Shown here in pieces: positions 1 to 10,060 of a stretch of DNA of 64,000 bases. Source of the DNA: an archaeon (lineage in GTDB: Archaea; Thermoproteota; Nitrososphaeria; Nitrososphaerales; UBA183); contig JAJYKR010000001.1 in assembly GCA_021788415.1 (NCBI GenBank), positions 372,001 to 436,000 on the forward strand. Direction: 5' to 3'. Both the position numbers and the translations under genes were made by a program. The notes beneath the pieces were generated by a model that was not told where the DNA came from, ran no database searches, and worked only from the letters and a program-made list of their open reading frames with translations. Numbering within the stretch: the first letter of the stretch is position 1; every line of letters starts with the position of its first letter.

Positions 1-1
1 G

Positions 2-3000
2 ACCCTGAGCCCCTCCTCCGGGCTGGCCGGCGCCACCGTGACAGTCAGCGGCTCCGGGTTCGCAGCGGGCGCCCCGATTTCGGTCGACTTCGCCGGGAGC
101 TCGGTCAGCACCAGCGGCAGCTGCATCACGAGCAGCACCAGCGGGAGCCTTGGAGTACTTCCTGCTTCCAACGGATGCTCCTTCGCGGTCCCGAGCACCG
201 CCCAGACCCTCCCCGTCGTCACAGCCTTCGACGACGTCGGCGACGCCGTTTCTTCCACGTTCACGATGTCGACGACCAAGGTCACAGTTTCTCTGACTCT
301 CACGGCCGACGCGCAGTCAGCCCCGGTCGGCGCCTCGAACTTCTTCACGGTCACCTACACCTACTCGGGGCTCTCCACCACAGCGGACTACGTCGGGAGC
401 CCCCTGAGCTTCCAGGCGGACGCGAACACCAACGTCCAGATATCCGGGACCACCTCCGCGTCGACCTCCGGGGACCAGTGGTGCCTCTCCTTCTCTGCCA
501 GCGCCTGCCAGGTCACCACATTCAGCGCAGGGGCGTCCGGCGCCACCCAGACGTACTACTACTATGAGCTCCTCACGGAGCCGGTCGCCTACTCCCTTCT
601 GGGAGGCGGCTCCTACACCCCTCCGTCGCCCCCACAGTCCCCATCAGTGTCGTACACCACCGCCCCGAGCACCGCGGGCTCCTCCGACGCGCCTCTCACG
701 ATAGGCTCCCCTGGCATCGGGGGCCAGGTCCTCCCCAACACCCCAGCCTTCGATTTCCACATACTGAAGGGGACGACTGCGACCGTGAACGAGTACCTCG
801 GCGGCGCAGGGACCGGGGAGCAGTGGGTCCTGTCGTCGGCGGCGGCAGCCCTCGCCGTAGTCGGCCAGGTCCCCGTCGGCCAGTGGACGGTCACGTCGGC
901 CGACCAGATCGACAACCCCATGAACTTCCAGCACCAGTACCAGATCACGTTCGCCTCGAGCCCGTCCGCCGGCGGGTCCACGGCACCCTCGGGGACCAGC
1001 GTCTGGGAGGACGCCGGCACCCCTGGGATCGCGATATCGGCGACCGCCAACTCCGGCTACGCCTTCACAGGCTGGAGCGCTTCGACAGGCTCGATCACCT
1101 TCGCCGGCCAATCGTCCGCCTCCACCACCGCCACCATCGACGGGACAGGGACCATAACCGCATCCTTCGCCTCTTCGGCCCCTTCACAGACCCAGGTCTC
1201 CATCGCGCTGACCCCAGACTCTGCAGGGAGCACCGCCCTCAGCCCCACCAACTTCTTCACTATCACATACACATCGGGCGGGGCCACGGCAACGGCCGAC
1301 TACGTCGGCTCCCCGCTGCTCCTCACGGTCGACCAGTCGACCACCGTCACGATATCCGCGGCCACATCGGCGTCCACCCCCGGCGAGATGTGGTGCCTCA
1401 CGGGCCCCGCCGCCCTGGGCAACCTCTGCGGGGACGGAGCCGTCATCAGCGTCGGGGCGAGCCCGGTGTCTGCCAGCTTCTACTACTACGACCTCATCGC
1501 AGAGTCTTCGGTCTACCAGGTCGTCGACGGTGGTTCCCCCTCCGCTCCGTCCATGACATATTCCACCGCCCCCTCGGTCTTCACCTACGGGACGTCCCCG
1601 CCCTCGGGCGACTCCCCCTTGTCCGCGACGGTCCCCCTGTCGCTCTACAACCCTTCCGCCGCGCCCTCCGTGATCTACGCTCTGAGAGGCACCGCTGTGT
1701 CCATCCCTGACGCCCTCGCCGGAGGGACAGGGGAGGAGTGGGCCGTCGTCTCCTCGACCGCCACCGTCTCCGGCGGCTCCGCGGTCTGGGTCGCGGGCGG
1801 AGCGAGCCCGGTCGACGCCCCCGTCGAATACTACCACCAGTACCAGGTCACCTTCGCCGTCAGCCCCGGCGCAGGGGGGGCGACGACGCCGTCCGGGACC
1901 GCGGTGTGGGAGAACGCATCGTCCCTCGCGATATCGGCGACCGCCAACTCCGGCTACGCCTTCACAGGCTGGAGCGCTTCGACAGGCTCGATCACCTTCG
2001 CCGGCCAATCGTCCGCCTCCACCACCGCCACCATCGGCGCTTCCGGGACCATAACCGCTGTCTTCGGCCTCCCCTCGATCGCGCTCAACCCTGCCTCCGG
2101 CCCGGCGGGGACCTCCACCCTGGTGACAGGGAGCGGATTCACAGCCAGCTCGCAGTTCGACATCTGCGTCAGCACAGCTCCGTCTTCCTGCTCCGGCTCC
2201 TATCCCTCGGGGACGGTCACCACCGACGGGAACGGAGCGGTGGCGTCCTGCGCGGTCACCCCGTCGGGGGGGACGGCTACCCCCTGCACCATCACCGTCC
2301 CGGCCGGCACCGCCGTCGGCACCTACTACGTCGTGATGCTGTCGAAGTCGGGCCCCGCCCTCGCCTTCGCCCAGTTCACCGTGACCTCGGGGGCAGTGAC
2401 CTTCACGGAGACCGGCCTCCCGGCGAGCACCAGCTGGAGCCTCACCTTCAACGGTGCGCCCCTGTCCTCGACTTCGTCTTCGCTGGCCACCGGGGACCTC
2501 TCCGTGGGGACCTACTCCTGGACCGTCCTTGCCGTGAGCTGCGGGACCGGGTGCCGCTACGCCCCAGGCCCAGGCAGCGGCTCAACCACGGTCCCTGCAG
2601 GGTCCGCGGTCACCATCGCGTTCACCAAGGAGTACTCCCTCTCCGTGAGCTACTCCGCCAGCGTCGACGGCTCCGCGTCCGCCCTCCCCGCCGGCTTCTC
2701 GGCTCCGACCTTCGGCTACACCTCCGACGGATCCCCGGCGACCGTCGCCCTGACAACCACTGCGGCCGCCCTCTGGGTCGACTCCGGGAGCGTCTGGTCG
2801 GCCACCAACCCGCTGGCAGGCTCAGGGAGCTCCGAGAGGTTCTACACCGGGACCCCCTCCGGGACCGCGACCGCCTCGGCCGCAGTCGTGGTGGGATACT
2901 ACGAGCAGTGGCACACCACCCTCAGCCTCCTCCCGGCCGGATCGAGCGCTCTCATCTCCTCCCCCAACTGCTTCACGATCACCTACACCTCCCTGGGCGG

Positions 3001-6000
3001 GTCCCACCAGGCGCAGCAGTGCACCCAGAACCTGAGCGAGTGGATGGACGCGGGGAGCGGGGCCGGCGGGCTCTCTGTCTCCGGGGGCTCCAGCGGCTCC
3101 ACCACATCGGAGGAGTGGTGCATCGACCCCGCCTGCGCCGCCGTGGGGTTGACCGTCCAGGGGACTCAGCTCAACCCCACCCTGTACTACTACGACCTCC
3201 TCGCGCAGACAGTCCAGTACTCCGCGGTGGGGGGCGCCCCCGCCACTGCCGTCGTGCTGAGCTATTCGACCATCCCCGGCGGGGGGAGCGTCAACGGGAA
3301 CCCCTCGGCCGCCACCGTCGACCTCAGCTCCGCCCCGCAGACCATATGGGCCCTCAGGGGGACGACGGCCGCCGCCCCTCTCCAAATCTCGGGCGGGACC
3401 GGGATCCGGTGGTTGGCCAAATCCTCGGCGACCGTCTCCAACGGCCAGCTGACCTGGGCGGTCGACGCCGCCAACGCCGTGGACAACCCGATCTACTACT
3501 ACAAGCAGTTCCAGCTCATCCTGAGCTACTCCGTCACCGGCGGGGGCTCCCCAGCCGCCCCCAACTTCACGGCGGGGAACCTGACCGGGACCTCGTCAGT
3601 GACCCTCCCTCCCTCGCCGTCCACCAAGGTCGCCTGGTTCAACGCCGGCGTCACCTACGCTGCCACCGAACCCCTCACCGGCTCCACCTCCAGCGAAAGG
3701 TGGTACGCGCTCTCCGCCTCGGGGACCATCTCGTCCCCAGCCACCATCGACGTGACATACTACCACCAGTACCTCATCGACTTCGCCTCCACCGGGAGCG
3801 GGACCGTCACCCTCAACGGGGACCTGTGGGAGAACGCCACGGCCCAGGTGGACATCGCGGCCACGCCGACGGCGCCCGCCGACTTCCTGCAGTGGACCGC
3901 GAACACGACTTCGCTGGTCATCGGCAACCAGTGGGCCGGCTCCACCTACGTCTACGCCGACGCGTCCGGCAAGGTAACCGGCGGCTTCGGGGTCCCGACC
4001 CTGGTCCCCGCCCCGACCTTCGGGCCGAGCGGGACCCCCGTCTCCCTCTCAGGGGCCAACTACTCCTCCGGGGAGAACTACTACTACTGCTTCGAGTCAG
4101 GGGTGACCTCGTCCCCCAACGCCTGCTCCTCGGCCCACAGCACCCAGGTGATTATCGCCAACCCCGGCGTGCTCGAGATTGTCGCCTTCGCCGTCCCTGC
4201 GGGGAGCGCCACCGGGCTGTTCGTGGTCAGCGGAGCAGCCACAGGCCTCGTCGTGGCGTCCGCCCTCTTCACGGTCACCACCGCGGCGGTCACCGTCACC
4301 CCGACGTCGGGGTCGGCCGGGACCCCGCTCTCCTTGGCGGCCAGCGGCCTCGCCCCCGGCGTCGAGTACGACACGTGCATGGCCTACGGCGCGTCCGGTC
4401 CCCCGACCCAGGGGTGCCAGCCGACTATCTACGCGATAGGGGGGCAGAACGCAAACTCCCCGGCCCTGAGCACCGTCGAGGCCTTCGACCCGGCAACGGG
4501 CGCCTGGGCCGCGGTGGCTGGCCTCCCTGTGGCTGTCACCAACGCCACCGCCTTCAGCATAGGCGGGATGGTCTACGTGGTCGGCGGGACCGACAGCGCG
4601 GGGAACCCCGTGGACTACACCCAGGTCTACAATCCTGCCTCCAACCTATGGACCACCACCTCGGTCCTGCCCAGCGCGGTCGCAGGGCTGGCTTCAGCTT
4701 CCAACGGGACGACCGGGTTCGCCTTCGGCGGGGACGGCGGCTCCGGCCCCGTGTCGACCCTGGACATCTTCTACCCGGCCCAGAACTGCTGGACCGCCCA
4801 GGCGACGTGCAGCCCCTCCGCGGCCAGCATCCCACAGGCGGTGACGGCGGCGGCGGGCGCCTACCTCGGGGGGAAGGTCTACTCGGTCGGGGGGGTCGGC
4901 GGGGCGCGGGCAACGGCCTACACCGTGGCCGCCAACTGCTGGAGCGGCCAGTCCATCTGCCCCCCCATCGCGCAGCCCACCTCCACTACGTCCTGGCTCG
5001 CAGCCTCGCCAGACGGCGGGCTCCTGTACTCCTTCGGCGGCGCCTTGGCCGGGGGCTCCCCGAGCTCTCTCATGCAGGTCTACGACCCGGCCACGAACCT
5101 CTGGGCCGCCGGCCCGTCGCTCATGGCACCCACCGCCGGCCTGGCGTCCGCCGAAGCCGACGGCTTGATCTACGCGGCCGGGGGGAAGACCCTCAGCGGG
5201 TACACCGCCGCAGTCGAGACCTTCAACCCCAACGTCGGCATGTGGGCCGCTGCCCCTCCGATGCTGACGGCGAGGGCGGGCCTAGCCATGGCGGTGGTGT
5301 TCTCCTACCCTGACGGGCCAGGCTACTCCGGGGCCTACGTCAGCGGCGGCTCCGGCAAGCTCCCCGGCGGGGTGACCGCCCGGCTCCCATCGGACAACGC
5401 CCCCGGGACCTACTATCTTGTCCTGAGCCTGGGCCCGCAGCTCGTCGGCTACGCATCCTACGACGTCGCCTCCCCCGGCCTATCGATATCCGCGTCCCAG
5501 GGCCCGCCCGGGTCCTCGATCACCCTCACCGGGACCGGCTACTCGCCGGACCAGGCCTACGAGTACTGCATCTCCAGCTCCAACCTCAGGGCCTGCGCGT
5601 CCCCCTACGGCACCTTCTCCTCGACCTCGGGGGGTGCCATCCCCGGGTCCACAACCCTCGCAGTGCCGTCGTCTGACTCAGGCGGGGTCTACTACGTGGC
5701 GGTCTCGATGCTGGTCTACCCGCCCCCGAGCTACCCCACGGTCCCGGTCTTCCTCACGTCTCAGCCCTACACGGTGACGCCGACCATGTCCCTGGGCGCG
5801 TCTTCGGGTCAGGTGGGCTCCACCTTCTCACTGGCCGCCGGCGGGCTCCAGCCGTCGGTCCAGTACGCCTACTGCTTCAGCCCCACCTTGACCAAGACCT
5901 GCGCCCAGCAGGGGATAGCGGTCGTCGACGTGTCATCGGACGGCAGCGGCTCAGTGTCATCCACGGCCACGGTCCCCGCCAGCGCCTCCCCGGCCGGCCC

Positions 6001-8113
6001 GTTCTACTTCGTCCTGGAGTCGACGGCCGCCACCCCTGCCATCGTCGCCTCTGCCCAGTTCGTGGTCACCGCCACCCTGTCCACCGTGGCCCAGACCACA
6101 GGGGGTTCCGCCTCCGCCAACGACTCCGGGGTCACCGGTGTCTCTGTCGACATCAGCGGCTCCACGGCCACCGACGGGACAAGCACGACGATCACCACCA
6201 CCGTCCTGGGCTCGCAGCCCTCGGGGACGGCAGGCTCGATACTCACCTCGGTGGGGTACTACGACGTGCACGTAACAGGGATCACAGACGGGACCGCCCA
6301 GGTCTGCATCGAGAACCCCTCCGCGACCCAGTACTCCAGCATGCAGTACTACGACGCCGGCACCTCCTCCTGGGTCGACGCGACTCCAATCACGTTCACA
6401 GCCCCCGACCTCCTCTGTGGGACGGTCCCCGTGGCAGACCTCACCGGCACCCCCATACTCCTCGGCGCCCAGCCGGTCTCTGTGACCTTCGCCGCCACCG
6501 GGGTCTCCTCGGACTCGACCGGGGTCGCGCTCACTGTCGACGGGGTCTCCTACTCCGCCTCCGAGCTCCCGGCGACCTTCAGCTGGCTCCCCGGCTCAGC
6601 CCACACCTACTCCTGGAGCGTCGCCGTCCCGACGACGTCCCCAGGCAAGCAGTACGCCTGGAGCTCGACTTCAGGGTCGGGGGCCACCGCCATGTCGGGG
6701 ATAGTGTCCGCTCCTTCGGCCGGTGGCACGGTCACCGGGGCCTTCGTCACCCAGTACCGCCTCGCGGAGGCGGTCTCAGGCTCGGGGTCGGTCTCTCCCT
6801 CCGGAGGGTGGTTCGACGCCGGTTCCCTGCTTTCACTCACGGCCACGGCCTCGACGGGGTCGTCCTTCTCTGGCTGGACAGGCACAGGAGCCTGGTCCTA
6901 CACGGGCTCCGCCGACCCGGCCCCGGTGACCATGTCCGGCCCGGTCAACGAGACAGCCGCCTTCGCCCTGGTGTCGGTGTCCACATCGGCCTACAGGGTC
7001 GCTGTCACCGAGACGGGTCTCCCGGCGGGGACGGCATGGCAGGCGACCTTCGAGGGGGTGACCCTGACGTCGACGTCGTCATCGATATCGTTCTCCGGCG
7101 TCCCCTCGGGGACGGGGGGCTGGAGCGTCCCTGCCGTCCCAGGGAGCGTCCCGGGGGTCAGGTACGAGGCTGCGGTGGCTTCCGGGAGCGTGGCCGTGCC
7201 CTCCCAGGCCGCCGTCTCCGTGCTCTTCGCCCCCCAGTATCTCGTGTCCGTCGGCGTCAGCCCCGCCGGCTCGGGGTCGGTCTCTCCCTCCGGAGGGTGG
7301 TTCGACGCCGGCTCCATGCTTTCGCTCTCCGCCGTCCCATCCGCGGGCTACGCCTTCGTCTCCTGGAGCGCCTCGGCGGGCCTGTCGGTGTCAGCGCCCG
7401 ATGCTCCTTCGGTCTCGGTGAACGTCACGACCTACGGCACCATCACCGCCGCCTTCGCCCCGCTGGCTCCCGCCTGCGCCGCAGCCGCGGGGGAGGACTG
7501 CCAGGTCGTCGTCCTCTCCGGCTCCGCCTCGGTCAACGAGACCTCCACCGGGATCTTCGTCGAGATAACCGGCTCCACCGCTCCGACAGGGACCCTGGTC
7601 AACGTCACCACCAGGGGCGGTGGCTCCTCGCCCCCCTCGGGGGCGGCCCTGCCTGACCTGACAGGGGTGAACTACTACGACGTGAAGGTCACGGGCCTCG
7701 CCTCCGGGACCGCGAAGGTCTGCATAACATCGAAGGGGCTCGCCACCGACGCCGAGATGGAGTACTGGGACGGAGCTTCTTGGGTCGAGGCTTCGGGCGT
7801 AGTCGTCACGCCTGACGGGATATGCGGGCAAGTCCCTGTATCCGCCCTTTCCGGCACCCCCTTCGCCGTCGGGTCCCCGCTGACCATCGTCACCAGCACA
7901 ACCACCCAGACCCCATCCACTTCGCAGTCGTTCACCTCGCAGTCGTCCACTACGGCCCAGTCGACCACCTCCGCTGGCTCCACCTCTTCGGCCTCTCATC
8001 CCCCAGAAGGCGCCCCCGGGGCAACAGCCGTCTACCTCGGGGCAGTCGTGGTCGCGCTGGTGCTGGGGACCCTCGTCGTCCTCGCCCTGGCGAAGAGGCG
8101 GAGGGCGCCCTAG
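2..8113 (+). CDS. Giant surface adhesin-like protein with Ig-like and kelch domains (5' partial)
   Basis: The reading frame is open from base 2, so the gene begins before the window; the GTG at 38 is internal. About 2700 residues are visible. Most are beta-sandwich modules resembling IPT/TIG and bacterial Ig-like folds, plus InlB-like repeats with FTGWS and FSGWTG motifs. From the GTG at 38, residues about 1462-1768 form a kelch-type propeller with recurrent YxxGG and W motifs, inserted inside one Ig-like module. The C-terminus has a Ser/Thr-rich stalk, one hydrophobic helix and an RRRAP tail, so the protein is probably anchored in the membrane and faces outward. Adhesion is inferred from architecture only; no catalytic motif is seen. 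Confidence 0.85.
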   Translation, partial: TLSPSSGLAGATVTVSGSGFAAGAPISVDFAGSSVSTSGSCITSSTSGSLGVLPASNGCSFAVPSTAQTLPVVTAFDDVGDAVSSTFTMSTTKVTVSLTLTADAQSAPVGASNFFTVTYTYSGLSTTADYVGSPLSFQADANTNVQISGTTSASTSGDQWCLSFSASACQVTTFSAGASGATQTYYYYELLTEPVAYSLLGGGSYTPPSPPQSPSVSYTTAPSTAGSSDAPLTIGSPGIGGQVLPNTPAFDFHILKGTTATVNEYLGGAGTGEQWVLSSAAAALAVVGQVPVGQWTVTSADQIDNPMNFQHQYQITFASSPSAGGSTAPSGTSVWEDAGTPGIAISATANSGYAFTGWSASTGSITFAGQSSASTTATIDGTGTITASFASSAPSQTQVSIALTPDSAGSTALSPTNFFTITYTSGGATATADYVGSPLLLTVDQSTTVTISAATSASTPGEMWCLTGPAALGNLCGDGAVISVGASPVSASFYYYDLIAESSVYQVVDGGSPSAPSMTYSTAPSVFTYGTSPPSGDSPLSATVPLSLYNPSAAPSVIYALRGTAVSIPDALAGGTGEEWAVVSSTATVSGGSAVWVAGGASPVDAPVEYYHQYQVTFAVSPGAGGATTPSGTAVWENASSLAISATANSGYAFTGWSASTGSITFAGQSSASTTATIGASGTITAVFGLPSIALNPASGPAGTSTLVTGSGFTASSQFDICVSTAPSSCSGSYPSGTVTTDGNGAVASCAVTPSGGTATPCTITVPAGTAVGTYYVVMLSKSGPALAFAQFTVTSGAVTFTETGLPASTSWSLTFNGAPLSSTSSSLATGDLSVGTYSWTVLAVSCGTGCRYAPGPGSGSTTVPAGSAVTIAFTKEYSLSVSYSASVDGSASALPAGFSAPTFGYTSDGSPATVALTTTAAALWVDSGSVWSATNPLAGSGSSERFYTGTPSGTATASAAVVVGYYEQWHTTLSLLPAGSSALISSPNCFTITYTSLGGSHQAQQCTQNLSEWMDAGSGAGGLSVSGGSSGSTTSEEWCIDPACAAVGLTVQGTQLNPTLYYYDLLAQTVQYSAVGGAPATAVVLSYSTIPGGGSVNGNPSAATVDLSSAPQTIWALRGTTAAAPLQISGGTGIRWLAKSSATVSNGQLTWAVDAANAVDNPIYYYKQFQLILSYSVTGGGSPAAPNFTAGNLTGTSSVTLPPSPSTKVAWFNAGVTYAATEPLTGSTSSERWYALSASGTISSPATIDVTYYHQYLIDFASTGSGTVTLNGDLWENATAQVDIAATPTAPADFLQWTANTTSLVIGNQWAGSTYVYADASGKVTGGFGVPTLVPAPTFGPSGTPVSLSGANYSSGENYYYCFESGVTSSPNACSSAHSTQVIIANPGVLEIVAFAVPAGSATGLFVVSGAATGLVVASALFTVTTAAVTVTPTSGSAGTPLSLAASGLAPGVEYDTCMAYGASGPPTQGCQPTIYAIGGQNANSPALSTVEAFDPATGAWAAVAGLPVAVTNATAFSIGGMVYVVGGTDSAGNPVDYTQVYNPASNLWTTTSVLPSAVAGLASASNGTTGFAFGGDGGSGPVSTLDIFYPAQNCWTAQATCSPSAASIPQAVTAAAGAYLGGKVYSVGGVGGARATAYTVAANCWSGQSICPPIAQPTSTTSWLAASPDGGLLYSFGGALAGGSPSSLMQVYDPATNLWAAGPSLMAPTAGLASAEADGLIYAAGGKTLSGYTAAVETFNPNVGMWAAAPPMLTARAGLAMAVVFSYPDGPGYSGAYVSGGSGKLPGGVTARLPSDNAPGTYYLVLSLGPQLVGYASYDVASPGLSISASQGPPGSSITLTGTGYSPDQAYEYCISSSNLRACASPYGTFSSTSGGAIPGSTTLAVPSSDSGGVYYVAVSMLVYPPPSYPTVPVFLTSQPYTVTPTMSLGASSGQVGSTFSLAAGGLQPSVQYAYCFSPTLTKTCAQQGIAVVDVSSDGSGSVSSTATVPASASPAGPFYFVLESTAATPAIVASAQFVVTATLSTVAQTTGGSASANDSGVTGVSVDISGSTATDGTSTTITTTVLGSQPSGTAGSILTSVGYYDVHVTGITDGTAQVCIENPSATQYSSMQYYDAGTSSWVDATPITFTAPDLLCGTVPVADLTGTPILLGAQPVSVTFAATGVSSDSTGVALTVDGVSYSASELPATFSWLPGSAHTYSWSVAVPTTSPGKQYAWSSTSGSGATAMSGIVSAPSAGGTVTGAFVTQYRLAEAVSGSGSVSPSGGWFDAGSLLSLTATASTGSSFSGWTGTGAWSYTGSADPAPVTMSGPVNETAAFALVSVSTSAYRVAVTETGLPAGTAWQATFEGVTLTSTSSSISFSGVPSGTGGWSVPAVPGSVPGVRYEAAVASGSVAVPSQAAVSVLFAPQYLVSVGVSPAGSGSVSPSGGWFDAGSMLSLSAVPSAGYAFVSWSASAGLSVSAPDAPSVSVNVTTYGTITAAFAPLAPACAAAAGEDCQVVVLSGSASVNETSTGIFVEITGSTAPTGTLVNVTTRGGGSSPPSGAALPDLTGVNYYDVKVTGLASGTAKVCITSKGLATDAEMEYWDGASWVEASGVVVTPDGICGQVPVSALSGTPFAVGSPLTIVTSTTTQTPSTSQSFTSQSSTTAQSTTSAGSTSSASHPPEGAPGATAVYLGAVVVALVLGTLVVLALAKRRRAP
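1029..1139 (+). repeat. 111-bp exact direct repeat, copy 1
   Basis: This stretch is identical to 1926-2036, 897 bases (299 codons) downstream. It encodes the FTGWS-type module of the adhesin. The exact match over 111 bases implies recent duplication or gene conversion between tandem modules. Confidence 0.9.
1926..2036 (+). repeat. 111-bp exact direct repeat, copy 2
   Basis: Second copy of the repeat at 1029-1139. The flanking modules are also related at protein level but have diverged in DNA. Confidence 0.9.
6780..6822 (+). repeat. 43-bp exact direct repeat, copy 1
   Basis: Identical to 7269-7311, 489 bases (163 codons) downstream. It encodes the GSVSPSGGWFDAG motif that opens each InlB-like repeat near the C-terminus of the adhesin. 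Confidence 0.85.
7269..7311 (+). repeat. 43-bp exact direct repeat, copy 2
   Basis: Second copy of 6780-6822, in frame within the same adhesin gene. Confidence 0.85.
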
Positions 8114-8222
8114 GGCTGGGAGATGCAGGCGGCCCTGCAGGTAAGCTGCTCCACAGCCCTCGGGAGATGAACCCTCCAAGCGCCCTGGGCGCCTCGCCCC
8201 GAGCGGACCCCCTTCCGCGAGG

Positions 8223-8232
8223 CATAGTTATC
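8223..8232 (+). promoter_or_regulatory. TATA-like element before the M3 peptidase gene
   Basis: An A/T-rich patch (catagttatc) stands in GC-rich DNA about 28-37 bases before the GTG at 8260. This matches the leaderless spacing seen across the window and helps place the start of the next gene. Confidence 0.5.
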
Positions 8233-8259
8233 TCAGGGGCGAAGCCCGGGGAAGACGTG

Positions 8260-9990
8260 GTGTTCGACTACGGGAAGCTGCCGAAGGAGTTCAGGCGCGA
8301 GTACGTCCCGGACGGCATCCGGTTCGACTGGGGGGACATCTCGAAGGTGTACGACGAGCTCTCTTCGAGGGAGATCCCCGGCCCCGCTGAGCTCGAGAAG
8401 TGGATCCTCGACGGGTCCGAGTTCGACGCCTACCTCTACGAGCAGAGGACGATCCGCTACATCAACAGCACGAGGCAGACCGACAACCCCGAGTTCACGA
8501 AGGCCTACGAGGACTACGTGGAGGGGCTCGAGCCGAAGATCAAGGTCGCGTCCTTCGAGCTCCTGAAGAAGTACGCGTCGTCGCGGTTCAGGGGGGAGCT
8601 CCCGCCCTCCACCTTCGCCCTGGAGGACCGGCGGAGGGACGCGGCTGTCAGGACCTTCAAGGTCGAGAACGTCGAGCTGGAGAGGCAGGACTCAACCCTC
8701 GCCCAGAGGTACCAGAGGACCATGGGCGCCATGACGGTCCAGTACCGCGGCGAGGAGAGGACCCTGCAGCAGATGGCGAAGTTCCTCGAGGAGACGGACC
8801 GCGGCGTCAGGGAGGAGGCCTGGCGACTCGCCAGCGGGAGGGCTCTCAGGGACAGGGCCGCCCTCGACGACCTCTACGGCCAGATGGTGAAGCTGAGGGA
8901 CGGCGAGGCGAAGAACGCGGGCTACGGCAACTACGAAGACTACGCCTTCGTGAGGAAGAACAGGTTCGACTACTCCCCCGGCGACTGCGTCAGGTTCCAC
9001 GAGGCGGTGGAGGAGCAGATAGTCCCCCTCAGCAGGGAGATAGACAGGTCGAGGAGGGAGAAGATGAAGCTGGACGTCCTGAGGCCCTGGGACCTCAGCG
9101 TCGACCCCGGGGGGAGGCCTCCGCTCTCCCCTTTCACCGACGTCGACGGCCTGGTCCGCGGCGCCAGGAGGGTGGTGGCCGGCGTCGACGGAGAGCTCTC
9201 CGGCTACTTCGAGAAGATGACGGGGCTCGAGCTCCTGGACCTTGACAGCAGGAAGGGGAAGGCCCCGGGGGGATACCAGGACGAGCTCGCCGAGCTGAGG
9301 CTGCCGTTCATATTCATGAACGCGGCGAAGCGGGACGGCGACGTGAGGACCCTGCTGCACGAGGCCGGGCACAGCTTCCACACCTTCCTCATGCGGAAGA
9401 GCAGGCTCCCGTTCTTCAACGCCGGCGCCAGCCTCCCGCTCGAGTTCGCCGAGGTGGCTTCGATGTCCATGGAGATCATCTCCGGGGTTCACTACGACGG
9501 CGTCTTCTACGACGCGGATTGTGCCAGGCGCTCCAACTGGGAGGAGGCAGCGGCCAACGTCAAACTGCTCGCCTGGATCGCGACCATAGACGCATTCCAG
9601 CACTGGGTGTACAACCACCCCGACCACTCGGCGGAGGAACGCGCCCGCGCTTGGCTCGCCACACTGGACAGGTTCTGCGGGCTCGAGAGCTACGAGGGGG
9701 TCGAACCCAGCCGGGCGTACCGCTGGCAGAGGCAGCTCCACCTGTACGAGGCCCCCTTCTACTACATCGAGTACGGCATAGCCCTCACCGGCGCACTGGG
9801 GGTCTGGGCGCGCTACGCGGACGACAGGGAAGACGCCATCGACGCTTACAAGGGGGCCCTATCGCTGGGAGCTTCGAGGCCCCTCCCCGAGCTCTTCGGC
9901 GCCGCCGGGGTCGAGTGGGGGTTCGGCTCTTCGGCCATAGGGAAGTGCGCGGCCGTCCTGCGCAGGGCCCTGAAGGAGTACGGGGACTAG
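8260..9990 (+). CDS. M3 family metallopeptidase (oligoendopeptidase F-like)
   Basis: This predicted cytosolic zinc peptidase cleaves short peptides. The HEAGH zinc motif is at residues about 367-371, and a downstream helix (EFAEVASMSME) supplies the third ligand, as in the M3 family. The frame is open further upstream, including an ATG at 8167. I chose the GTG at 8260 because it follows a TATA-like element at leaderless spacing and gives 576 residues, close to usual PepF length. GTG 8257 is equally possible. There is no signal peptide. It follows the adhesin gene after about 146 bases and has its own promoter. Confidence 0.88.
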   Translation: MFDYGKLPKEFRREYVPDGIRFDWGDISKVYDELSSREIPGPAELEKWILDGSEFDAYLYEQRTIRYINSTRQTDNPEFTKAYEDYVEGLEPKIKVASFELLKKYASSRFRGELPPSTFALEDRRRDAAVRTFKVENVELERQDSTLAQRYQRTMGAMTVQYRGEERTLQQMAKFLEETDRGVREEAWRLASGRALRDRAALDDLYGQMVKLRDGEAKNAGYGNYEDYAFVRKNRFDYSPGDCVRFHEAVEEQIVPLSREIDRSRREKMKLDVLRPWDLSVDPGGRPPLSPFTDVDGLVRGARRVVAGVDGELSGYFEKMTGLELLDLDSRKGKAPGGYQDELAELRLPFIFMNAAKRDGDVRTLLHEAGHSFHTFLMRKSRLPFFNAGASLPLEFAEVASMSMEIISGVHYDGVFYDADCARRSNWEEAAANVKLLAWIATIDAFQHWVYNHPDHSAEERARAWLATLDRFCGLESYEGVEPSRAYRWQRQLHLYEAPFYYIEYGIALTGALGVWARYADDREDAIDAYKGALSLGASRPLPELFGAAGVEWGFGSSAIGKCAAVLRRALKEYGD

Positions 9991-10060
9991 CACCGGCCAG
10001 GGGCGCCCTGGCTCCGCGGCCGGCAACACATAAGATTCCCCTTCGGCGCGGGGCGGACGG

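Noticed and set aside
1738..5313. Very long alternative frame (about 1190 codons) inside the adhesin gene
   Set aside because: Arg/Pro/Gly-rich with no domains; a side effect of high GC in the real frame.
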